Part shown: piece by piece, positions 48,654 through 61,100 of the stretch
Position numbering within the stretch: position 1 is the first letter of the stretch
How the letters are laid out: the number at the start of each line of letters is the position of its first letter
Assembly (NCBI GenBank): GCA_964020085.1
Contig: OZ026607.1
Coordinates: forward strand, 16,497,122-16,561,121
Reading direction: 5' to 3'
Origin: Micromussa lordhowensis
Taxonomy: Eukaryota > Cnidaria > Anthozoa > Scleractinia > Lobophylliidae
DNA length: 64,000 nt
Position numbers and translations under genes: made by a program
Notes under the pieces: model-generated
The model's database searches: none
Seen by the model: the letters and a program-made list of their open reading frames with translations, nothing else
What the model was told of the DNA's origin: nothing

Positions 48654-51600
48654 TATAATATTGGATACTCTTCTTCTAATTGTATAGTAGAACTGATTTC
48701 GAGAATTTTCTCTTTTCTTTAACAGGGTTTAGAGGAGCTTAATGAACTGATTCATGACTTTTCATCTTTGGTTCATGTAAGTCTGTTGAATATTCTTCCT
48801 AAGTGCAGCAATGTTTTGTTCATGTAAACCAAAACCCACAGAAAACAAAATCATTATGTCAAAATTTTAACTCAGTCTTTATTTTACCTTGTTTCTGGTC
48901 ATTGTGATATTGGTTTCATTTTGAGCTTGAATTCTGTTCCAAGCTTGAAATCAGAGGAGTCATATGACACCTGAGTACTTAACATTAATTCAAGCCTGTG
49001 AACATCCTACCCTACTACGTCCTACCCTGATCCCTTCACTCTCCGAATTCTTCAGTTTCGAACTTGTCTGCTTGCTTTGCTCGCTGTCCTCCCTGTTAGC
49101 CTGTTTGCAGGCTACAGTAATTCCAGTTTCTGTAGCTTGAAGCAGCCAAGAGTCTTGCCTCCCCCCCTGGTGACATGGTTGTCCAGCTTCATGTTAACCC
49201 CCCCCCCTCCACCCCCACCCTGCTCCCCAAATTTTGTTAGGTTGTCTTTAGAATTTGTCACTGTCGACTTTATTGAGCCCTGGGAAAGAATTATCATTAT
49301 CACTGTTGTCATCTTTTTTATTCGCCACACCGTATAATTAACAAAATTAATAAAAATTAACAAACCAAAAGACGGCGAGAAAACCTTCAAAAAACCCACC
49401 AAGTTTACAGCGGAGGCCACGTTAGTTAATAGGATCTTTGAATGCATAATGTCTTCCCCATTGAGACAACTCATTGGCCTCAGGGAGGTTGAAACCCAGT
49501 CCTTCCACATGATGTGATTGAATAATATATAGCGGTCAACTTCCAAAAAACACGCTACTTCCATGAGCTCTAAACCTGAGCCCGCGATATGGTCACGTGA
49601 TACTGGACAGCGGATACCTTGTTTTGACAGCTGTCAATTACGTATAACATGGATGTCCAAATTCAAAGATTGTTTACTGGCAGTAAAAAGCTCGAGCAGA
49701 TGCACAAGGAATTGCAGACAAGTTTTTGAGGACTGTTCCCAGATGGCATTATTTATTTTCTAATATTCTGCCGGTTTTTTGTCATTAATATGCAAACTTC
49801 AGGAGCAACAAGAAACAATCGACTCTATCGAAAACAACATTGAGAGTGCACAGGTCAATGTGCAGGAGGGAACCCGGCAATTAGGAAAGGTAAGCTGTTG
49901 AAAAACTCTGAAACATTAGTCCTGGCAAGCGGGACGGATCTCTATTGCTGCGTAATGCTTTTAATCTCTCTTCACGCCTTTGAGGCCTATGGTGCAAGAT
50001 AGATACAATGGCCTCCATTTGGCGCAAAAAGGTGCTCGAATATTTGACCGTAGATATAATCTGTTCCGAGAAGCGAACAGTTATCGGAAAGCAAGGTTAG
50101 AGGATAAACTGTGAGCTTTGAGGAACAGGTAAATGTCAAGGGACAAATATCAACAAATTGTAACACTATCCAAATATGGACATGATGCTTTTGATATCTG
50201 TCATCCGTAGGTAACAGATATCCGGCGGTATACGTAGCTTCGTACGTGGGAAGAAAAAGTTAAGTGAGAAAATGTCGACAGAGAGATTTACAAGGATTTA
50301 GGCTATTAAAACAATTATCCTGCTCAATCTCGCGGAATATCGTCTGATTTTAGCCGACTCGGCCTACGGCCTCGTCGGCTAAGTATCAGACGATATTCCG
50401 CGCGATTTCGAAGGATAATTGTTAAATATTGTCAAAGTCAAATGGAGGTTACTGTGTTTATTACCCGTTCATTATCCTTCAAATATTCTTCGTAACACGC
50501 GGAGTTTTGAAATTCGGGGAATATCATTCAGATATTCGCCACTTTTGACACTTTTAGCTGGGGCGTATTCAGTCACGTGACGCGTTTAGAGTAATCACGT
50601 GCGAGAGAAAGTATTTGATGGATTATAATAAACGATTAGATTATTCGCTCTCGATTTCTAGCGCGTGATAGTTGACACGGGCTTCGCCCTCGTCAACTAT
50701 CACGCGATATCAATCCAGAGCGAATAATCTAATCGTTTTAGTATAAATCTACTAGTCGTTCACAAACTTTATCTAAATCTTCTTCACAGACACTTCGAAG
50801 ACGCCAAGTAGTGGCTATCATTTTGTTAGCAAGCGCTCTCTGCTACGCTAGATAGCGAGTAGTGTAGCCAAGCAGAGAACGACATTCGCGATAGAACGCT
50901 AGTAGATTTATACTAATAAATAGTATTACCAGAAAACCATGGCTAGCTCGAACTCGGTTATCTTTCCCTTCTCGTTATCTCGAACTCAAATTATTTTCTC
51001 TTGGAAATACGTTTTCAGTCACTTAGGGCCTGATTACATGAGCCGGGCTGGCCCGGTTAGCCGGGCAGCTTCGGTGTGGGCTGGCCCGGTTGTCATGTAA
51101 TCGCGAAGTGGATTTTTGTTGCGTTTAACAAACAGGCCGCGATCTCGGCAGCTCAAACCAGCCCGGCTCATGTAATCAGGCCCTTACTATCGGCTTTCAC
51201 GAACCCACGACATCCCTGGGACTATATATTTTCGTTTCGGAAAAGCGGGACCTAACCGTATTATACATGGCACTCCAACTATCTCTACTCGCATAGACGG
51301 ATTCGGCTAACCTGTTTACATCCTTGTTGCCACCCTATTCAGATCATGTGATGATTCATTTGGGAGGTGACTGGCCTGTTTGTACAAATACTCTCATGCA
51401 ATCATTTGCTTGGGACGAATTGCACAATTGTAACATGACGTGGTCTGACAACAAGAATGTAAGCTCAGTCGAATCCGTAGATTGCCCACAATCATGTCCA
51501 CCATATGTTGGATAAAATTTTGATTATCTATCGTGGTCGCATGGGTGCCAGTTACTGAATAACTCCATTCTGGAGTCAGGTCAGAGATTTGTTAATTGTT

Positions 51601-52833
51601 GTCAGTTGGCGGTTATTTGCGTGCAAATATTCAAACCTACAATTGAGGGGGAAAATTACACGGAACGTGCCGCGTCCCCGAGCGCCGTTGCATTTTATCA
51701 GTAAACGGCGGGAAACAGAGCGCAGGGCTTGATGGTTAAGCGGCAGAATACGGTTTTGAGAGTGAACCAGGTCGACAAATGCGCGCGCACTGGACTCCAA
51801 TTAAGGAGGGAAATCTGGGACGAGACAAACGAGGAACTCTGTCGAGCTCAATTATCACTAGGGGATTTTTCTGGTCAAAGCTCATTTGAACATTTCTTGA
51901 GCCTGTAAAGATAGACGGATCAGGTTTTACTCCGGTAATGTTTTTCTTTATTATCATCGTCATTATCATTGTCATTTAAGCAAGAAAATTAACGTAAGTA
52001 AAGTAACACGACGTTTCGACGACTTCATGTCATCATTGTCGAATGTATAAATTAAAAATAATGGCAAGGCATAATTATAGTACTCAAGTCTGCATACGAG
52101 CTAAGTGGCCCATCAGGCCGGAGTTTATCCCGGTTTCCGTGGCATGAAGCGACTAGGAATTTTCTACTCCCCCCTGGATGGGATGCCAGTCCATCGCAGG
52201 GTTACCCCCAGCATTAAATTCGCCGGTACCCATTTATACACCTGGGTGGAGAGAGGCACTACACCTGGGTGGAGAGAGGCATTAGTTATGTGTCTTGCCC
52301 AAGAACACAACACTATGTCCCCGGCCAGGTCTCGAACCGGACTTGGGTGGCCTCTAACCATGAGGCCACCGCGCCTCCCAATTATAGTACTTACGATGTG
52401 AGAAAATAAATTAGCAAACGTTGCATGAAAACATTCAGCTAAAACAAAATAAGTACTATGATAACAATTTTTCCTTGCCGTTATTTTTAATTTATTTATT
52501 CGACTATGATGACATTACGTTAATTTTCTTGCTTAAATGTTTTTCGAAATCGTTTTTATTATTATCATTATCATTACTATTTTGTTATTTTTGGCTTTTC
52601 AGGCCACCAAGCTCAAAGCAGTCACCTTTCCCCTGATCGGTGCAGCAGTAGGCGGCATATGTGGTGGCCCCATAGGCTTAGCCGTGGGGTTGAAAGCCGG
52701 AGCTGCAGTAGCCTTGGGTGGGGGAATTGTGGGGTTTTTCGGGGGCAGGTACTTCAAGAAGAAGCAAGACGAAGGAACTGATATTCAACTTGAAAACCTG
52801 AGTTCCAGCAGAGAGGTGAAGAAGTATCGTTGA
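44941..52833 (+). CDS. STX17: Syntaxin-17, autophagosomal Qa-SNARE
   Basis: STX17 is recruited to closed autophagosomes and pairs with SNAP29 and VAMP8 to fuse them with lysosomes; it also acts at ER-mitochondria contacts. Eight coding exons: 44941-44971, 46148-46275, 46519-46584, 47279-47486, 48391-48494, 48726-48776, 49803-49889, 52603-52833. Phases agree, giving 301 aa; human STX17 has 302. N-terminal helices include FEPTLRKFQVALPADLTRL and the block INAARTVQQL. The SNARE motif covers about residues 165-228, with the zero-layer glutamine probably Q198 in EQQETIDSI and the block NVQEGTRQLGKATK. The last exon encodes two short glycine-rich hydrophobic segments (about 232-250 and 253-272, AAVGGICGGPIGLAVG and GGGIVGFFGG), the glycine-zipper hairpin characteristic of STX17, then a basic tail RYFKKK. 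Several introns contain SINE and MITE insertions. Confidence 0.95.
45655..45965 (+). mobile_element. tRNA-derived SINE, family B
   Basis: The head TAGCTCTGTTGGTAGAGCG ... GGGTTCGAGCCCC (45666-45721) has good box A and box B sequences. The region between cannot form an anticodon stem, so this is a SINE head and not a tRNA gene. A unique body follows (CACTCAGGGTCTTAAAATAA ... GTTCCTGGTGTTGTGGTCTG). It lies in STX17 intron 1. The 3' boundary is approximate. Confidence 0.6.
46984..47225 (-). mobile_element. tRNA-derived SINE, family A
   Basis: It has the same body blocks as the copy at 52085-52379, with a shortened tRNA head. Near-identical direct repeats AATTTGTAATAGCA (46970-46983) and AATTTGCAATAGCA (47226-47239) flank it. 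It lies antisense in STX17 intron 3 and ends about 53 bp before exon 4. Confidence 0.82.
47925..48200. repeat. Degenerate tandem repeat, unit about 35-40 bp
   Basis: Around seven units contain TTGAATTT(C/T)(C/A)AGATTT followed by GGCCT and CAAAT (for example TTGAATTTCCAGATTTAGCC, TTGAATTTTCAGATTTGG). It lies in STX17 intron 4 and there is no open frame. Confidence 0.75.
50305..50427. mobile_element. Foldback element with ACAATTATCC ends
   Basis: The ends TTAAAACAATTATCCTGCTC and GGATAATTGTTAA match. The stem CGGAATATCGTCTGATTTTA/complement is around a centre of CTCGGCCTACGGCCTCG. It lies in STX17 intron 7. Confidence 0.65.
50620..50745. mobile_element. Foldback element with AACGATTAGATTATTC ends
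   Basis: AAACGATTAGATTATTCGCT pairs with AGCGAATAATCTAATCGTTT, and the stem includes GCGTGATAGTTGAC and its complement around GGGCTTCGCCC. It is 200 bp from the element at 50305 in the same STX17 intron. Confidence 0.65.
51026..51183. mobile_element. PIF/Harbinger-like MITE with TTA duplication
   Basis: Terminal inverted repeats of about 27 bp, GGGCCTGATTACATGAGCCG ... CGGCTCATGTAATCAGGCCC, are bounded by TTA on both sides (51023-51025 and 51184-51186). A 3-bp TWA duplication and GGGCC-type ends are features of PIF/Harbinger elements. It is 158 bp, has no ORF and lies in STX17 intron 7. Confidence 0.7.
52085..52379 (-). mobile_element. tRNA-derived SINE, family A, near full length
   Basis: Read on the minus strand it begins with a tRNA-like head (GCGGTGGCCTCATGGTTAG as box A, GGTTCGAGACC as box B). 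A conserved body follows (TTGGGCAAGACAC, CACCCAGGTGTATAAATGGG, GGTAACCCTGCGATGGAC, GCATCCCATCCAGGGGGGAG). Direct repeats AATTATAGTACT flank it at 52073-52084 and 52380-52391. A stretch of about 23 bp (ACACCTGGGTGGAGAGAGGC) is tandemly duplicated inside. It lies in STX17 intron 7. The body resembles conserved domains known from metazoan SINEs; I cannot name the family. Confidence 0.85.
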
Positions 52834-55167
52834 CATGGTGTGGCAACTGGGTCCAAAGTGGCGAATAACTATTTTCTAAGGGTTGTGTTCCATACATTTT
52901 AATGTAATGACTTTTTTCAACACAGAGGTATTTTCACTTGGGAACGCACTGTGTATAGGATGGGTGGATTGTAGAGAAGCTTTTCACAGCTACGTGGTCC
53001 CTGAAATTGTGACTTCGTATATGTCTTTGTACAATTGTCATTGTAAAGCGAGAATTATGAGTTAAAATTCAAGCTTTTTTGCCGCAGAATATCTGGGATT
53101 TTTCTCAACTGAGGGGGATTGTACGTTTGTGGCGGAACCAAGGCTTAGGCTAAATAGAATCTTTTGTCACGCAATTGCGTGTTTGCCAAATTATAGAACA
53201 TATTGACTTCGATTGCCACTCCTATTTCTTACCTTCGAATGGGACACGAAAGAACGCGCGAGGGTAATAATGGCCGCGCGAGGTCTATACGCGACAGACT
53301 TAGAGAATTCTAGAGTAACTAAGTATGTATGATTGTTAACCAACCCTGAGTTTGGCCGTTAACACTTAAAAAGCTTGTGTTTACCTGCGGCCGACAATCA
53401 AAGAACAAAAATAAAGAAAACCAAGCAAGCAGAAAGTTCTGTCACTCGATGAATTTAAAGGGCTTTTGTAATTATCAAGGGAGTAATTTTTGGTTAGTGT
53501 GCTCCAGAATGCAGTACACACAATAAATGTTCGTGACACACTGAGCGAACGGTGGTGTAATTTCAAGAATATAATCTGACTTTGTGGCATCGAAGCAAAT
53601 CAAAGTAGAACAAAAAGGATACGCTTGCAACCAAATCTCAAAATCGTCTCAAAGTCATAAAGATTAAAGTCTCGGCAGTGCTCTTAAGACTTTTGGTGAA
53701 GTTGAAAATCGACATTGATTAATTCCTCAGTGGACTACAGAAAAGTAAAGTTCAATTTCTTACGATAAATTCAGATGGTCATAACATCGTTACATAAATA
53801 CACATTAGCAAGGACGTCAATAAGACTTGTCTGTTTTTATAATGCAATGACTGTTCCTTAGCTTTTACCTTAAATTCTCTCTGGTTTCTCGAAATATTCC
53901 TGAACATATATCTTCGTTCTCTTCAGAAAACAGAAGTTTCTCTTTGCACGTTTAATTCGTCCATCGTGAGAGAAATGTCTGCGATTCGATCCAAGCAGCC
54001 TCTCTTCAACGAGTTCTGCGCGAAGCCAAGCGAAGGAAGCTAGTGAGGCTCACTGCTTCCGCGAACTCAAACAATACTGTAATTGTGACTCATCCTTTTT
54101 TCTTCGACCAAAAGTTCCGGAACTTTCGGGGGCCAATTGAAGCGAAATTTCCTGGGACTTACAGGTTTCCGGAAAATCTGAGAATTATTGAATTTCCGAC
54201 ATTCGAACGAAATTTCCGGCAATTCCTAGAGCAAAACTAGGTAGGCTTCGCAAGGCTGGCCTTTTTCGCGGAAATTTAGGTTAACGTCGTTACAATAGGC
54301 TATTTCCGAGTTTTCTTTCACCTCTGTTTCCAAACGAGTCTTCGTTCGAAACCATTCATATGAAAGTGCTTTCCATCTATAGATCGTTTTCACTGTCACG
54401 CAGAAAAAAATAAATCGAGAAATATCCAGTGGAAAAAGCTAAGAAATTGTTATGTTGTAGAAGATGAAAAATAAGACGCTTCTCCAAGGTTTAGCCCGGT
54501 GCGTTTCCCCAAACTTGAAAACTTGAAAACGCCATGCTGGTGTACCTCCATGGTACACCAATATGGCGGCCGGAAAATAGTGTAAACATCTGGAACTTAC
54601 TTTGGCTTTCTAGGCGACTGATTATCAGTACTGAAAAAACAAGTATTTACATAAGCACTTTTCCTAATGCTCTAGCTTCTAACAGGGCTCAAAATCATGA
54701 GATAAGTACATATTTTTCAACAAATTTGATCGTAGCCTTGTGTCACGCACCTCCGTAACCCGGAATTCAAAATGCTCTAGTTTCCAAACGAAGCACGCTA
54801 TTGAGCTGTAAAGTTGTAAACAGATTTAAATATGTCACCTGTTATACCTGATGAGGATGAAAACTTTGGTGGATCTTTAGTTTTAGATTTCAGAAAGTGA
54901 TGACGTCACGTGAAAGCGATCTATATGCAGGAGAGACACGAGGTAACTTGGATTTCCCGAATTTTTGGTCCAATGGAAAGCGCCCGTGATGACAATCAGA
55001 GGCACGTGTGATCTCTCTAGTCTCTGACTGGTCGTTGGCTAGTTTTGAATTTTCGCGCGCAAGTAACAACCAATCGGAAACCAGAGTCGGATCTCTGTAA
55101 AGGTACGTCACCAGACGCGGGAAACGAGTTAAACGCGCGAAAACGTACCGCAGTTTTTACTCTAATC
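52834..55167. other. Gene-free stretch between STX17 and POMGNT1 (convergent 3' ends)
   Basis: The two genes converge here. AATAAA occurs at 53410-53415 and 53522-53527 on the plus strand as possible STX17 poly(A) signals. A small hairpin GGTGTACCTCCATGGTACACC lies at 54539-54559. No conserved frame is visible. Confidence 0.45.
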
Positions 55168-58100
55168 TTAGTCCTTTGTTTGCGTCTTGGGAATATAAAT
55201 AGGTCGTAAGCTGCTTGGTTTATGAATACACTGTGGAGAGGCTGGACACCCTACAATCAGAACATGATTTCCATTGAACCACAGTCGCCACAAACTTTTG
55301 TGATAGCCGCGTGGATCTAAATCCCAGATTTTAAAACATTTAGCCACGCTGTGCCAAGTGGTGAAGTCGTAAATATTGTCCATTCTGATGTAAAACGCAT
55401 AAATCTTGTCCTCAGTGAAGGGAACAAAATCCTCGGAGTTGGTACAGGGCGTTTTTGAATGATCCAAGATTTCAGCAGCTCTGAAAAAAAAGAAAAATCA
55501 GATGTGAAAGATATTACGTCAATTGCAGACTGGTAAATGAAAATTCAGGCAGCCCCCCCCCCCCCGTTTGGGTGTATTTGAAAGGGTATTTAAACAATGA
55601 CTCTCGGGGGGGAGGGTACTCCCTTACCAAGGCTATATAGGTATGAAGGGCCCAAATGGTATGGTGTTTAAGTTGAAATGTGTCGATTTTGGTCTGAGTT
55701 AGGGTGTGGTTCTTACAAAAGCCCTTCACGCTTTAAGGCGGGGGTAAACGTGAATTTAAGTGAAATTTTGGTAAGTTTAAAGAGAGGTTGAAAGGGAAAA
55801 AAGGGTTATGGAACACCACCAGACAGTTGTTACCCGACCGCACAATGGCACCCCAGGTTGTTGGGCAACTGTTTGGAGTGTGTCTACCAATTTTTTAATT
55901 TCAAACTCTAATTTTAAAACAACAACAAATCTTCCAAATCTCCTATTTCCATCAAACAAACAAACAAACAAAAGACCGTTTAATGTTAAAACACTTTGCA
56001 GTCAAAAGACTGAATTACGTGAATTTTACACAATAATATATCAATAAATATAAACATTGAATGTTATAAATATGACAAAGGTTGGAATAAAAAAGAGTTC
56101 GTAAAAATTATGTACGGTGAGTAATAATAAAACTATCTCGGTATCTATTGGTTTTGCAATCGGGCACAACAAACTTGCGATTTGATCTGAGGTGATAATT
56201 CCGACGAGGACGAGCCGGTAAAAGGTGACTTAGTTTGTGGTCACCCTTCTCAATGTTGCTGAATAGTTCCTTGCACAATTGACTTCTTCTGTCATATAAA
56301 GATGGAAGGCCGGCTTTAACTAGGCCTTCACTATAACTACAGGTAGGAAAAATTATGCGCAATGCGCGACGCTGAATGCGCTCAATTTCATCCGACAGAT
56401 ATAATGGTAGATTGCAATGAAATACCTGGCACGCATATTCTAAAACTGATCTAATGACGCTGCAGTAGAACAAAGCAAGGTCACTGGGGGATATTCCCGC
56501 GCGCATCAATTTTGCTAATCCTTTGAGAAAAACTATTTCTCTCCAAATATACCTAAAAATCACCAAAAAATTTACAAAACAACCCAAAACATAGATATGT
56601 GAGATGAGCAGAGAGAATATTGATTGCTTGAAACGTAAACAAGATATATGCATTAAAAACATAATACCCAGCCAAAATACGGCTTTCATGTGTACCCCCG
56701 CCTTAACATCGTTCTGATCGCGCGCGAATCATGGTCTGCTCGGGACTGATACAACGATGAGACAGCCAATCAGATTGGCTGCTTTCCAACACAATACACT
56801 GCCCCTCAGAAATAACAGTCGATATAATAATTTGCAGAAGTAATGTTTATCGCATTTTACCTCAACAGTCTCTCTATTTCCTTCTCGTAGTTCTCCTTGT
56901 ACATGACGTCCACATCCAGCTTGACATTTGTCTGAGTGTTCAGCGCATGTTTAGAGAAGTAATGGCTTTGAAAGTATGGGTTTATGTTCAGACCCTTGGC
57001 CCCAAAATGATAGGTGCGAGAGATGTCCGGTATAATGCACTCGCGGTCCTTTCTCTGATCCGGGCCCCTCATCCACATGTCCCAGTCCGAGAAGTCCTCG
57101 GGTCCAGGCCACTTTTCTTCCAGCTCGTCTTTGTACAAACGTCGCTGCAAAACCCTTGATTTTCATATTTAAAAATCAGCACCAAAATGCTTTAATTACG
57201 TTAAGTGCAAAAATAAGTCAAGTAAGATGAGTCGCACTCGGGCAAAAGTGGCCTAAACAGCCTCAGAGCTACATCATTTCTAACTACAACTTCCAGCCTA
57301 CTTTTAAGAGTTCTGGCCTCTTTGAAACCTCTGTTTCGAGGGACATTTGAGTGTGCTTACTGGATTGAAAAATATAGCGCCCTTAAGCTTTCCTCCCCCG
57401 CTTCCCGTACCCCTCCGGTATATTATCCCCCTATTATTATGGTTCCCCGTCTCTTGTTTCTCCCTCCCCTCTGCAATGATACTCATATCTGCTCATGCTA
57501 AAACATATCGCGCCTTGTGGACAAATAGGCATTGGTGTGATGCTCTCTGATGTCCTCTGATTCTTGATGTATAAACAAGGTAACTCCTTACCATCCAAGT
57601 CCTGGCATTGTCTCCACTCTGTACATCATGGCTGGATCTTTAACTGTGTGCTGATATCCCTGAAAAAAAGAAAATTCCAATACTCGGTTTAAACTCAAAG
57701 CAACCAGCCAGCTATAATCGACCACCATAACTACTGCAGTTCGGTTTGCGTCACTGGTTTATTTAGTTTATCGAGTTCCTTATTAACCCAGAAAAAAAGC
57801 TAGATGTTCTTTCTGTTCTATTTCGACTCTCCGTTACTCTATCCCCACCGGCTCCCTCTGTTTCTCCGTCCCCTCCTTATTCCCACCCTTGGTCTGTCTC
57901 GCCCCCCCCCCCTTCTTCTCTTCCGCCTCTCCGTCTGTCCGTTCCTCTCTACTTCTCCATTTTCTCTCCCATCTCCCCCACCCCTCCCTTTCTCCCTTCC
58001 TCCCCCCACCCGCTCCCTCTCCCTCCATCCAGCCATATGTTCCGCCCTTTTATTATTGTGCAGGGTCTGACATCGGAGTTATTACCTGATCGTTCCAAGC

Positions 58101-61100
58101 TGATATGCAGTAAAGACTGTCATCGTTTTCCAACACGGGAAGAAGTTGATTAAAGTATGTGAGAATATCCACAGATATATCAAGATCTTCTTCAAGAATA
58201 ACCAGAAAGTTTGCATCGGGATAACGATCAAATGAAGCAGTCAGTGACTTCTTGTAATGCTACATGAACAACAAGAGTTGCAAGTTAGAGCGTTTTGAGT
58301 GTCGAAAAGTAATTGGTTTTGCACTTTGATTGCACTTTGATTGGCTAAAAAAACTCGCGCCGCTTTTTCATCCAATCAGAAGTAAACCAAAATCAATCGT
58401 GACTCATTTGCAAGCGTTTTCTCGCTTTCAAAACTCTTTCCTCGAGGTCACATTTAAAAAGCTTCGCACTGTACCTGAGCGATTCTTGCGTTTCGTTTGC
58501 TTACACCCTCGTGTTGGTCAACCTTTAACTTGTACAGACCAGCAAGTAATGCGGGCTCGTCAAAGAAGCCGTCAATAAACACTGTCACCATGGCAGGATT
58601 CAGTCCCATGACCCTGCGGAGTGATTGTAGCATTCTGAACAAGTACTGTGGGCGGTTACTGGCCATGATTAATACAGGAAGATCGATACGGCTTCCGTCT
58701 GGTAACGGAGGAGGGTCAAACACAAGCGAGTCTGGATCTTCACCTTTGGAACACAATGAAATAAAAAAAGTCATGTCTTCAAATGTGCTGAGTGCTGTGC
58801 ACAATATTGTTTTTATGACACCTCTCAGATGGTGCGCGCGCAGCCATTGGTCAATTCTAGGGCCGTATTGTACGACACTACAGACAAATGTTTTAGTTCA
58901 TCTTAATCACTTTGAATTCTTATTGGTCTTGTCATGGCCGGCGTGGTTATGGCTTGAATAGTAATTCGGCGACGGGAAACTGAGACTCGGTCGATAATTT
59001 ATAGTACGGACCTCAAACTCGGTCAATAAGAGGTATGCATAATACGCGATCAGGTATGATAACGATGATGATGTCAGTATAAGCGAGTTTAAAACTCCAT
59101 GATGACGAATAAGTACGAAATGGAATGCACTTTTCCAGTTGGGTTTTCCACATAAACTACAGCTTTTCAAAGGTAAAAATGAACTACTTACATTTACAAA
59201 TGTCTTTATATCCATCAAACTTATCGCAAAACTCTCTCCTTCGACTGTTGGCTTCGCTATTTTCCCAACTGCACTCTGCAATCATTTCCGTTCTGAAAGG
59301 AACTGTTGTGTGAATACTGACAGGTGACGCCCATTCCTGGTCATTAAGTGAATGCTGAAACCCCTCGGCGTACACCAAGTGTTCATTGTTGTCACTCTGC
59401 GTCACCAATGCCCACGTGTCACGCCACTGTAAGTGGTTGATGTAAGTGCTCCCCAAGCTTTCGAGGAAGCTTCGCGCGGAATCCATTAAATTCGCGGTCG
59501 CCTCGTCCTGTTGAAAAGAAAGAAGATAATAGACCTTTTTACCGATACGGCGGCCATCTTGAATTCTATTGTTTTCACTGAGAAATTATGGGCTGCCGAG
59601 GGGGCAATCGCTAGAAAATTTATCGTATACACAGCTTTCAGGATAAATTTTTACTGCTTGTCTCTCATATTCCATAACAAATATTACAAGCGTTACATCT
59701 TTCCGTCACGATATTTGGCAGTTGTTCCTATGGTTATCGAAAAATTATTGTTAAAAGTTATCACGCCACAGTATTCTTCTTTTAAAATTATTTCTCATCT
59801 GCCCCCTGGGCATCCCATAATTTCCTCGGAATTCAAGATGGCCGCCGTATCGGTAAAAAGGTCTATTGCAGTTAGGGGCAGACCATTTTTTAGGTGGGGG
59901 GGGAGGGGGGGGGTGGTTGGACAATTTCCAAAAAAAGAAACCATTCCCACACAGCAAAACTACTGAAAAAAAATCTTGCAAGGGGGAGTCAACAATCAAG
60001 CAAGTGCTTTCTACAATCCAAGTCCTGTGTTTGACTTTAATAAAAAATTCTTGCACAATCGTTGCCCACCAAAATCAAGCGCAACCTAAAACGAAGCTGG
60101 TGGCCTTGCCTTAACAGCAAAACAAATGATCCGTCCTTCTCGCAGACTGTGGATGAAATCTATGAGTTGTTTGGACTCTTGGCCGGTGGAATATGTGTCG
60201 AAAACTCGCCAGGTCGTAACCTTTCCTTTGGCTTGATGAAGAACCACAACATGAATCCCGATTGATTGGGTTCCTTCATAAACCTGAAATGAAAAGAAAT
60301 TAACAAACGCTCGCCTGCCAAAGGTATCGGTGAAAAAATGTAAGGCCGGAGCTTATCCCGGTGTCTGTAGCTTGAAGCGACTATAGGAATATTTCTACTC
60401 CCCCCTGGACGCGATGCTAGTCCATCGCAGGGTTACCCCCAGCATTATATTCGCCGGTACCATTTACACACCTGGGTGGAAAGAGGCACTGTGAGAGTAA
60501 AGTGTCTTGTCCAAGAGCACAACACAATGTCCCCGGCCAGGGCTCGAACCAGGACCGCTCGATCCGGAGCGAGCGCACTAACCATGAGGAAACCACGTGT
60601 CGCATTAAAGGTTTCCATTAGCGCATAACGCATAAGCCGTCAAACGCAGACGCAGTAACATATTGATAATTAGCGCCTTTTGTTGGAAATTTCTCTAACA
60701 AAATGCGCCAATTATCAACATCTTACTGCGTCTGCGTTTGTCGGCAGTAGAAACCAGCCATTATTGTGATCTTTTCTGAAAACGTTTTTGGCTAGGCTAT
60801 GATCAGGAACAAGAAGGCAATATTTTTTTTTCAGCGCAAAGCGCAAGTCGGAGTGGTTTTTCAAAGGAAGATAAAATACAGTAAAAACTTGAAAGAACCT
60901 TCTGTTTTTGAAGTCTGGCAAAACAGGTTCTTGTGTTTTGGTGTAGTTATTGGCAATTTAGGCTAAGTAGGTTCCAAAATAAGGTTTTTAATTTCTACGA
61001 AGGAGATATAGTTGTTGTTTACCCAAACAACCGTATTATGAATTTTCGTGTATTATAAATTTGCAATCTCAACACTCCATGGTTAAAATGTTTATCACAA

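Noticed and set aside
57834..58036. Several overlapping frames rich in Glu/Arg/Gly or Pro/Ser/Leu
   Set aside because: They arise from the polypurine/polypyrimidine tract inside a POMGNT1 intron.
59511..59966. 151-codon plus-strand frame
   Set aside because: It spans a MITE and intron sequence of POMGNT1, has no family features, and starts within an inverted repeat flank.
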